A DNA stretch of 64,000 bases. Origin: SIG710 sp045651985. Lineage in GTDB: Bacteria; Bacillota; Clostridia; Oscillospirales; CAG-272. The DNA is taken from assembly GCA_045651985.1 (NCBI GenBank), contig JAZRTK010000020.1, positions 1-64,000 of the forward strand. Reading direction: 5' to 3'. The position numbers and the translations under genes were made by a program. Under the pieces are notes generated by a model that saw nothing but the letters and a program-made list of their open reading frames with translations, had not been told where the DNA came from and made no database searches. Shown here one piece after another: positions 7,934 to 16,300 of this stretch (its first letter is position 1; every line of letters begins with the position of its first letter).

Positions 7934-9266
7934 TTTCGCCCTCCGCAAGGTTGCGGAACTTGGTAAACTTGCCGATCCAGCCCATCTTTACGTTCTGAGT
8001 TGAGCCGTGGCGGTTCTTTGCTATAATGACCTCGGCTACGTTGGGACCTTCGTCGCCCTTTTCGTCGTCCCGCTTGTAGTACTCGTCGCGGTAGAGGAAA
8101 AGAACGATATCCGCGTCCTGCTCGATAGCACCGGATTCACGCAGGTCGCTCAGCATAGGACGCTTGTCAGTACGTCCCTCCGCGCCACGCGAAAGCTGAG
8201 CGCAGCAGATAACGGGAACGTTAAATTCCTTTGCCATGAGCTTCAGGCTTCGGGAAATTGCCGAGACCTCTTGCACGCGGTTGTCCTGATGGGATTCGCC
8301 CGTCATCAGGCTCAGATAGTCGATGACTACCATTCCCAGATTTTTCTGGCGGCGGAGCTTAGCCTTCATTTCGGAGGCAGTGATGCCGGGGGTGTCGTCA
8401 ATGAGAATGTCGCACTTTGACAGCCAGCCCGAAACGTGAGCGAGCGTCGACCAGTCCTCGGGAGACAGCTCGCCTGTTCTCAATTTGTAGGAGTCGATCA
8501 TGGCTTCGCTGGAGACGATACGGGTGACCAGCTGCTCGGCGGACATTTCAAGGGAAAAGATGCAGACTTCCTTTTTTGTGTTGCGCGCAACGTTGGTCGC
8601 CACGTTCAAAGCAAACGAGGTCTTACCCATACCCGGACGCGCGCCCAAAATAACAAGGTCGCTTTTTCCCAGACCTGCAAGAACTCGGTCAAGACCCGAA
8701 AATCCCGTGGGGATTCCCTGTGTTGCTTCCTTGTCGGTGACGAGGAGGTTCAGATGGTCGTATACCTGCATAAGCACGTCGCGAACGTGGACGAAATTCT
8801 TTGAATCGCGTCCCTGAGAGATGTCAAATATTTGATTTTCCGCGTTTTCGATAATGTGGGCAACGCTGTCCTGCTCGCCGTAAGCCGTGTCGGAGATGTC
8901 TCCGCAGACCTCAATAAGGCGGCGCAGGGTGCTCTTGTCCTTCACTATTTTTGCGTAATCGCGCACGTTCATGGCACCGGGGACAACGTCGCCCAGGTGT
9001 CTTACGTAATCCTCGCCGCCCGATTTTTCGTACACGCCCAGACGCACCAGTGTGTCAACGAGGGTGACGGCGTCTATTTCGTTGTTTTCCGAGTAGAGCT
9101 TTTGCATTGCAAGAAAGATCTGCTCGTGCTCGCGAATATAAAAATCCGTGCTCTTTACCATTCCCGCGATAGTGTTGAAGCACTCGGGGTCGATAAGGAT
9201 ACAGCCAAGGAGCGACTGTTCCGCCATCATGGAGAAGGGAAGCTTTCTGACTAAATCTTCACTCAT
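7920..9266 (-). CDS. dnaB: Replicative DNA helicase DnaB
   Basis: Hexameric 5'-3' helicase of the replication fork (called DnaC in Bacillus). The 448 residues comprise the helical N-terminal DnaB domain (residues about 8-110), a linker, and the RecA-like ATPase domain with Walker A GARPGMGKT at 198-206, a Walker B region (LGMVVIDYLSLM) and the C-terminal arginine-finger region (VIIAKNRHG). No intein or insertion is visible. It follows rplI closely, as in most Bacillota, and overlaps tilS, so the rplI-dnaB and tilS-hpt-ftsH blocks form one transcription unit here. Confidence 0.97.
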   Translation of the reverse strand: MSEDLVRKLPFSMMAEQSLLGCILIDPECFNTIAGMVKSTDFYIREHEQIFLAMQKLYSENNEIDAVTLVDTLVRLGVYEKSGGEDYVRHLGDVVPGAMNVRDYAKIVKDKSTLRRLIEVCGDISDTAYGEQDSVAHIIENAENQIFDISQGRDSKNFVHVRDVLMQVYDHLNLLVTDKEATQGIPTGFSGLDRVLAGLGKSDLVILGARPGMGKTSFALNVATNVARNTKKEVCIFSLEMSAEQLVTRIVSSEAMIDSYKLRTGELSPEDWSTLAHVSGWLSKCDILIDDTPGITASEMKAKLRRQKNLGMVVIDYLSLMTGESHQDNRVQEVSAISRSLKLMAKEFNVPVICCAQLSRGAEGRTDKRPMLSDLRESGAIEQDADIVLFLYRDEYYKRDDEKGDEGPNVAEVIIAKNRHGSTQNVKMGWIGKFTKFRNLAEGENAPN

Positions 9267-9300
9267 TTTAAATAAACCTCAGGTTTTATTTTTGGGTCAA

Positions 9301-9747
9301 TTACTTTTCTGATACGAGAATATTGATCTTGCCCGTGATCTCGGTATAGAGCTTGACCTCGACGGTAAATGAGCCGAAGGTCTTTATGGGATCCGGGAGG
9401 TTGATCTTTCTCTTGTCAACGACAACACCGTGCTCTTTTTCAAGCTTTTCGGCAATGTCCTTTGAGGTGATGGAGCCGTAGAGACGTCCGTCTGCGCCCG
9501 CGGAAGCGGGGAATTTTACAAGGATACCCTCAAGCTTTGCGGCAATATTTCTTGCCGCCGCCTTTTCCGTCTCTATTTTGTAAGCCTGAGAGGCTTCGCG
9601 GTTTTTAAGCTCGTTTATAGCCTTGGCATCTGCGGGAATGGCAAGCTTGCGCGCGATAAGAAAATTTCTGCCGTAGCCGTCGGAGACCTCAATAAGGTCG
9701 CCCTTTTTTCCCTGTGCCTTTACGTCCTGTGTAAGTATAACTTTCAT
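9301..9747 (-). CDS. rplI: 50S ribosomal protein L9
   Basis: Large-subunit protein of 148 residues that binds 23S rRNA domain V. The N-terminal signature begins at once (MKVILTQDVKAQGKKGDLIEV, with GYGRNFLI), followed by the long connecting helix and the C-terminal domain (GRLYGSITSKDIAEKL). ATG 9747 is the start because GGAG lies 7 bases upstream; an in-frame TTG four codons earlier would make GGAG coding. It sits between the gdpP-like gene and dnaB, the classical order. Confidence 0.97.
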   Translation of the reverse strand: MKVILTQDVKAQGKKGDLIEVSDGYGRNFLIARKLAIPADAKAINELKNREASQAYKIETEKAAARNIAAKLEGILVKFPASAGADGRLYGSITSKDIAEKLEKEHGVVVDKRKINLPDPIKTFGSFTVEVKLYTEITGKINILVSEK

Positions 9748-9802
9748 TTTGATCTCCAATCCGCCGCCGCGTGGGGGCTATGTAGTGTGTGCCGAAGCAC
9801 AC

Positions 9803-11893
9803 TTATTTCTTGTCGATGTTGCGTTCAAAGTATTCGGTGATGTTGTCGTCGATCACGCGTCGGAACTGTTTTAAGGTCATATCGTCGGCAAAACCGCCTG
9901 CGTTGTTGAAATTACCGCCTCCAACGCCGCGCAAAAGCTGAGCGCAATCGACGATATTGTTGTTCGACCGTGCGCTTGCGTTAATTCTGCCGTTCCACTC
10001 TGCGATGACGATGGAAGCCAGCGCTCCGTTCATTGAAAGAAGCTGGTCGGCGACGCGTCCGATGACGATCTTTGTCTTGCTTTCGTCCTCAAGTCCCGTG
10101 CCCATGCAGACGGCGATCCTGCCGTCCTGAACCAGCTGCAAACCTGCGCCGATGCGGTACTGCGCGTCAAAGGTCTCATAATCCGCTTCAAAGAAACGGC
10201 GTACCTTGTCAACCTTTGCCGAGCAAAGGCTTAAATATTCGGCTGCCGCGTAGGTCTTGCGGCTTGCGTACTGAGTAAAGTTCTTTGTATCAAGCATTAT
10301 TCCTGCCAGCATAGCCGTCGCCTCGTCGGAGGAGAGCTTGCTGCGGCGGAGTCCTACGTCAAGGATCCCCGAAACCATCTCGCAGGCAGAGGACGAGGTA
10401 GTGTCGATGTACTCGTAGTCACATTCGGCGCTGTTTTCGTTCTTTTCGTGGTGGTCGAGAATTATTATCTTTCCGCCAAGGGTCTCGCGGAGAGTTTTGT
10501 AAAGATGGGTGCTTTCTACGTTGCGTGCGTTGTTTACGTCAACTATTATAAGCAGGGAATCGGTGCGTGCTTTTGAGAGTGCCTCCTGCTCGCAAATGAA
10601 CATTCCGTCGTACTCGGGGGTGGAGACAAGCGACTCTGTGAGAGCGGAAAAATTTACGTCCGAGGGGTCGTTTATAATGATGTTTGTAGGTTTACCGAGC
10701 TCGCGCGTCAGTTTGGTCATACCGATAGCGGCTCCGATGCTGTCGTAGTCGGGGCGCGCGTGTCCCATTATAAAGACGTTGGAGCACTCGGAAATATATT
10801 TCTTGACGGTTCTCGCCACGCGGGGGTAGTCAAAGCTGTCGGTGCTTGCCTGCTTACGGCGGTCGCGGCCGTAGTCCTCAAAGCGTCCGTCGTGGTTTAC
10901 GATGACCTTGTTTCCGCTCTTTCTCTGCTCAAAGGCAAGCTCCGCGTTGTGGAGTCGCTCGGAGAGGGTGCTCCCGCTGGCGGAAAATCCCATTGAAACG
11001 GTCAGCTCGTCGTCACCGACGGTCAGCGCCTCGCGTATGGTGTCGAGAATGGGGAATTTCTCCTTCTCGCAGTCACGCATCGAAGCAAACGGAAGAATCG
11101 CGATGAACTTTCTCGTTTCGGGCTCGTACATGATGCCGCACTGCTGGTGTATCCACTCGGAAAGGAGCTCGCGCACCTTGTCGGCGGCTTGCTTTTCAGA
11201 AACGCCCGCAGCACCGGCAAAAGCCTTGAGGTCGTCGATCTCGATTCTGCCGACGGCGGCGGTCTCGTACTCAAGACGGCGTTTTAGGTCGTCTATGGTG
11301 TTCTTGTCGTCGGTGCAGTCGATAATGGTCGAAAGGTAATACGCACCCTTGAAAGAGTCTACGGGGTTCTTTTCGTCGCCGATGACGGTCTTTACCGAAC
11401 GGATAGTCATGTAGCGGTTTGAGCCGTCGGGCATTTCGTGGCGGAAGGGTAACGTTTTTTCGACCGACTCGGCAATCTTTTCGGGGGTCAGGTTGCGGAT
11501 AACGGCGGAGATCGCGGGGGCAGCTCCGGGCATTTTGCTGTTAAACAGTTTTTGCGCGGCGGGGTTGCATTTTACGATCACGCCGTCGTGGTTTGTGATA
11601 ATGTAAGGGTATACCATGCCGTCCAGCATGCGGCTGAAGCGGTGAAGGATTATCTCATTTCTGCTGTCCGAGCGCGCGCGAATGACAAGAAGGATTATTG
11701 CCAGCGCGTCAAGGACGACCAGGGTGGCTGCCGATATCAGCACTGCCGTGGCAGGCTTCAGATCGGTCAGGAACAGAATAAGGAGCAAGATAACGAAGCT
11801 CAGCAGTCCCGCGCCAAGGCAAAGAGCAAAGGCGAGAGGGAAGTTAAAGAAGCTTTTCTTATTGCTTTTGTTTTGGGTGTTTTCGTTTGTCAT
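9803..11893 (-). CDS. gdpP: GdpP-like cyclic-di-AMP phosphodiesterase
   Basis: Membrane-bound DHH-DHHA1 phosphodiesterase predicted to hydrolyse the second messenger c-di-AMP. The 696 residues comprise two N-terminal membrane helices (about 14-70), a PAS-like domain (YPYIITNHDGVIVKCNPAA), a degenerate GGDEF-like domain (about 210-350), and the DHH domain with GHARPDYDSIG near 378 and LDHHEKN near 481. A Gly-rich DHHA1 end (GVGGGNFNNAGGF) follows; the usual GGGH has Asn in place of His. It lies between the yybS-like gene and rplI exactly as yybT/gdpP does in Bacillus. Confidence 0.94.
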   Translation of the reverse strand: MTNENTQNKSNKKSFFNFPLAFALCLGAGLLSFVILLLILFLTDLKPATAVLISAATLVVLDALAIILLVIRARSDSRNEIILHRFSRMLDGMVYPYIITNHDGVIVKCNPAAQKLFNSKMPGAAPAISAVIRNLTPEKIAESVEKTLPFRHEMPDGSNRYMTIRSVKTVIGDEKNPVDSFKGAYYLSTIIDCTDDKNTIDDLKRRLEYETAAVGRIEIDDLKAFAGAAGVSEKQAADKVRELLSEWIHQQCGIMYEPETRKFIAILPFASMRDCEKEKFPILDTIREALTVGDDELTVSMGFSASGSTLSERLHNAELAFEQRKSGNKVIVNHDGRFEDYGRDRRKQASTDSFDYPRVARTVKKYISECSNVFIMGHARPDYDSIGAAIGMTKLTRELGKPTNIIINDPSDVNFSALTESLVSTPEYDGMFICEQEALSKARTDSLLIIVDVNNARNVESTHLYKTLRETLGGKIIILDHHEKNENSAECDYEYIDTTSSSACEMVSGILDVGLRRSKLSSDEATAMLAGIMLDTKNFTQYASRKTYAAAEYLSLCSAKVDKVRRFFEADYETFDAQYRIGAGLQLVQDGRIAVCMGTGLEDESKTKIVIGRVADQLLSMNGALASIVIAEWNGRINASARSNNNIVDCAQLLRGVGGGNFNNAGGFADDMTLKQFRRVIDDNITEYFERNIDKK

Positions 11894-11930
11894 GAATTGG
11901 ACCTCCTTTTTGTTTGGAGATTTGTTTTTG

Positions 11931-12980
11931 TTAAGAGCGCTTTGTTTTTCTCAGTGCCTGTCCGATTATCTCGAATGCGCCGAACAGCGCCAGGACTTTA
12001 ACTGCCAGAGCGGGGTTCATGTAGAAAAGGAAAACGAACAGGATTATAGGCAGACAGCCTATGCGTACCACGCCGCCTCGCCTCTGGGCAAAATGGGATT
12101 TTATGCCGACAAGGGCGAGAGCGGGGACAAAGCAAAGGGCGATATTGTGTGCCGACACCTGAACGATCCCCGCAGGGACGAACAGGGAAAGCGCAAGAGC
12201 GATCGCGTATACTATGCCTGCCGCGGCAGTTATCTCAAGCCGTCTCGACTGCTCGGGGATGTCTGCGGGTGACCCGAACACGCGGGCAACGAAAAACATT
12301 GCCTTCTGGACCAGATAGGAAAGCAGAACGGCGAGCGCCACAAGCGTTCCGGGAAGGGTGTTAAAAGCCTCGCTTACCAGCCCCTCTGCATTGATGGCGT
12401 ATTCGTAGCCCAGTGATTCCTTCATCTGTTCCACGGATTCCTTGATCATTGTTACAGCTTCCTCTCTGGCTTGTGACAAGGCAACGTGTAAAGTTTCAAA
12501 GGGTGAGCCTGTAACTGCGTAGGAATGGACGATAATAACTGCCGCCGCCAGAGCGCAGGGTGCTGCGGCAGAAAGCATGACGGTGATCTTCATGTCTTTC
12601 TTTTTTCGTGTGCATAAGCCCATGGAAGCGCCGCAAATAAGTGCCGTAACAGGCAGGGAAGCGATGGCAAGAGCTTCGCCGACGCCATTTATCTTACAAA
12701 GGAAGGAAAGACCTGCCACCGACACCGCGCACAGACAGGCGGAGACGACGGCAAAAGGTGTGCTTGCAAGCGTCGTGTAGGCGAATGCCCCTGCGCCGAA
12801 GACGGCAAGCACGGGCAGGGCGGGAGCAAGGGACAGGGCGAAGTCCGAGCCGTGGCAGCCCCAAGCGTAAATGGCGAAAGCCACCGACAAAAGAAGTGCC
12901 GATGCGATAGCGGGGCTGACGGGCGAAATTTTCTTTTTGGCTTCCTCGTCTATGCCGTCTCTTACGTTGTTTTCTTTCAC
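11931..12980 (-). CDS. YybS-like polytopic membrane protein (DUF2232)
   Basis: Integral membrane protein of 349 residues with about eight hydrophobic segments and little else. In Bacillota a DUF2232/YybS protein precedes gdpP-rplI-dnaB, and synteny is the main reason for this call. The start is GTG (12980) with GGAAGG about 9 bases upstream. It is the first gene of the leftward operon, under the promoter at 13025-13053. A transport or envelope role is suspected for the family but not established. Confidence 0.8.
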   Translation of the reverse strand: MKENNVRDGIDEEAKKKISPVSPAIASALLLSVAFAIYAWGCHGSDFALSLAPALPVLAVFGAGAFAYTTLASTPFAVVSACLCAVSVAGLSFLCKINGVGEALAIASLPVTALICGASMGLCTRKKKDMKITVMLSAAAPCALAAAVIIVHSYAVTGSPFETLHVALSQAREEAVTMIKESVEQMKESLGYEYAINAEGLVSEAFNTLPGTLVALAVLLSYLVQKAMFFVARVFGSPADIPEQSRRLEITAAAGIVYAIALALSLFVPAGIVQVSAHNIALCFVPALALVGIKSHFAQRRGGVVRIGCLPIILFVFLFYMNPALAVKVLALFGAFEIIGQALRKTKRS

Positions 12981-13024
12981 GGCCTGTACCTTCCTTTCCT
13001 AAAGTTTGGACAAAAATTCATTAT

Positions 13025-13053
13025 ATTATATCACATAAAATCCCAATTGTCAA
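13025..13053 (-). promoter_or_regulatory. Promoter of the yybS-gdpP-rplI-dnaB-tilS-hpt-ftsH operon
   Basis: On the minus strand TTGACA (13053-13048) and TATAAT (13030-13025) are separated by 17 bases, with an extended -10 TGA. It is a perfect match to the sigma-A consensus and stands 45 bases upstream of the first gene. Confidence 0.85.
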
Positions 13054-13065
13054 ATATTTATAGGG

Positions 13066-13141
13066 TAAAGGGCGCAATTTGGTTTTGTGCAGAAAGCGAT
13101 TTGGAAAAACGACCAATTTTTTTCGTGCAAAACGCGCTTTA
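13066..13141. repeat. Long imperfect inverted repeat in a divergent intergenic region
   Basis: TAAAGGGCGC (13066-13075) faces GCGCTTTA (13134-13141), with inner partly paired segments (TTTTGTGCA against TGCAAAA, and TTGG against CCAA). It could fold as one long hairpin with bulges. It lies between two divergent promoters; role unknown. Confidence 0.45.
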
Positions 13142-13184
13142 AACTTTGATTTTTGTGCATTTCGTGGATTTTGGCAATACCCCC

Positions 13185-13213
13185 TTGCGCAACGTTGTAA
13201 AATATGGTAAGAT
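13185..13213 (+). promoter_or_regulatory. Probable promoter of the giant beta-helix gene
   Basis: TTGCGC (13185-13190) and TAAGAT (13208-13213) with a 17-base spacer. The match is moderate. The 5'-UTR would be about 90 bases. Confidence 0.5.
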
Positions 13214-13307
13214 GAAATGCAAAAATTTGTTTCAACCTTTGTTCGGGCTGATAAAAATCCTCCCGCCGAAGGTTGAGAGCCGCCCATGGGGCAGAAACGG
13301 AGAATAT

Positions 13308-16300
13308 ATGAAGAAAACATTGAAAGGACTTTTGTTCATCGTAACGCTTGTGTGCATTGTGGCAGCGTTTGCCGTTTGCGTGTTTGCGACGGAAGCACAA
13401 TACGACTACACGAATGCAGGCATAGCGGGCGTTACAACATACGTAGATACGTCGGGCTACGACGACATCTACTATTCAAAGACGTCGGGTTGGTTTTGGA
13501 ACCAAACGACTACGTACGCCAACTGGCTGCAGGTCGCCACAAGCGACTCCAGCAAAAAGACGGCTAACGGTGACAGCGCGTACAACACCTTCGGCGATCT
13601 TCACTACGGAAAAAACTACAAGGCTTACTATCACGCCGGAAAGAAGACTCTCGTAATTATAGGTACGAGTACCTCTTCGATGCCCACCGCAGCCTACGGT
13701 GATACAACCAAAACAACGACGGGCGTGTTCCCCAACTGGTGTACTCAGAACGCCGATAAGGTAGAGCACCTCGAATTCCGCAACGTGAAGGGCTTCGATT
13801 ACGCAGGCTATATTATCAGCCCGTTAAAGAATGTAAAGACCATAAAGATCGACAACGCCGCGACCACGATGACGGGTACAAACCACGGTTCCGCAGCATT
13901 TGCCAAGTTGACGTCTCTGACCACTGTGGGTTGGGGTAGCTGGACGACCGCAGGCACATGGACGCCATCTTCTTATGAGGACAATGTGGTCGACCTGAGC
14001 CCTTTTACTACGCTTAATCCTCTCCACACAAACGGTACTGACGTTCCCGACATGATCCTTTATATGGGTTCTGCCATTCGCGAATCTAAAGCTGTGACGA
14101 AGGTTAAACTTCCTTCTTCTCTTACCACGGCGGACAGCACGACCGTAAAATGTGTAAAGGTTTCCGACGGCACGAGCACCTATCCTCTTTATGACGGCAG
14201 CGGAAACGTGACAAAGGGAACGGCCTGCTATCAGATAAAGAATCCGTCGACGAACGCAATTGCTTACACCACAAGCTCTACCGTACCCTCGGGCTGGGAG
14301 CAGGTCTATCTCACAGCAAACGAAATAGCTCCCTATAACGGTCAGTTTGCGGGCATGATACCTTATGAGTTTGCATATAAAGCTACTTCCCTTTATACTG
14401 TCGAGATCCCCGAGGGAGTAACGCTCCACAGGATCTATAAAAAAGCGTTCGACGGCTGCACTTCTTTGCGCGAGATCTATTTCAACGGCACGGTTTCCGA
14501 TGACTTTACCATTGATGCGGGCGCTTTTGGTTCCGGTACGGGTAACGTAAGTGGCGTCAAGATCTACGTAAACGGCGCAAAGACCCAGAGAATTATTAAC
14601 AACGCACTTTCCGCGGCAGGCTACACTGACCGTTCCAAGGTCATGGCTTACTGCGATTCTATTGAAAGCCCCATTGTAGCAGACGGCTTCCAGGTAAAGA
14701 TCAACGGTAACTATAACGGTCTGCGCGCTCTGTTCACCTTTGACGAAGGCTCAAAAGCGACATACGCGGAGATGGGATATAACTTCGTTGAATACGGCGT
14801 TGTGGTTTGCGCCAAGACGGTTGCAAATCAGTACGCATCAAAGGACGCGCTTCTTGCCGGTGCCAATGGGACAACAGTAAAGAAGGCTGTGGTAGAAAAC
14901 GTTGACGGAACGGGTGAGAACCGTTGGGTCAACTATAACACCAGACAGTTCTGCATTGCTCTTACTGATATCCCCGCTGCCAACAGTATGACCGACCTAT
15001 ACTTCTTGGCTTACAGTACTTGGGAGGACGATGTTGGCGGAGAGTATAAATTCTATACCGAGTATATTGCCGCAGACGGTGAGCCTTACGTAAATCTTTA
15101 CGAGGTGACCATGGGCCTGTTCAAGAACGGTCTGCTCAACTCCGAGACTGTCAAGAACGCGGGCGGTGATGCCGACGCGGTCATCTGGAGTCCTCTCCAA
15201 ACGGGTGCAGTGACTATTGCAAGCAGCAATTTCGGAACAGTCGGCACACCCAAGAATACCTCTAATTCTACTACATATACACTGAACGTCAGCGCAACGT
15301 ATAACAGCGACGGCAGCTTTACGTATCTCGACCTGCCTCTTCACGCCACAACGGGCGCGACGACAAATAACTACAGCTTTAATCCCTCGGGATATGAGGC
15401 AACGGCGTCCACGAACGTTCTCTGGTCTCTCTATCAGGACGGCGACAATTACGTGGCAGTCTACCGCCGCGACCCTGCGGCAGCGTCCGATGCAACGGCA
15501 TTCCTGCCCACTCAGACCAGTGAGTCCTCCAGTAACAAAAATGCCGTTCACCCCTTCAGAGAAAATTACGGTGCTCTGAATACCAAGGGCCTTTCGGGCA
15601 ACGTCACGATCTATTCTCCCGTTCTTTCCTCTGCTAACGCGCAGAAGGTAAAGACTCTCGTTATCGACTACGGCGTAAACTCCACCGAGGGCAATGGCAA
15701 AGCAAACGGCTTCGCTGCGCTTGCTAACGCAAAATATACGGAGACTATCGTTTACCCCAACGGCTTTACGGTAAGATCCTCTTCCGAATCACTTTTCAGA
15801 AACAACACCGCGCTCAAGAACGTCATCTGGGCAAACAAGCCTGGAGAAAGTGCGGCGCAGAAGTATCATATGGGCGACGTTACAGGCACTCTGTCAAGCC
15901 TTGCAGACCTTCGCGGTATGGGTACTATCAACCCCAATGCGGCGTTTATGAAGAGCGGTATCGAAAATCTGGTATTTGCAGGCTACTCAAGTGACAGCCA
16001 CGTTCAGACTTACTCTGGTATGACGTCGCTTAACAGAGTTTGGATCGCCGGTGCAGGTCAGACTGCCGCTCCTGCGGAAAAGACCGTCGACCTGTCAGCT
16101 GATACCAAGGTTACAAAGATCAACAGAGAGAGCTTTGCTTTTACTGTTGATGGCTACACCATAAAGCTTTCCGATACGGTATCCACGGTTTCCAAGCCGA
16201 CGTCAACTACTGACTCTAACCTGTCGGCTCTTGCCAAGACCTTCGGTACAAAGCACGTAGCGGTTGACGTCGTTACAAACAACGAGGATTTCGCTGCTTC

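Noticed and set aside
13146..13307. N-terminal extension of the giant protein to 13146
   Set aside because: The extension runs through the promoter region, has no ribosome-binding site and would bury the signal peptide that starts at 13308.
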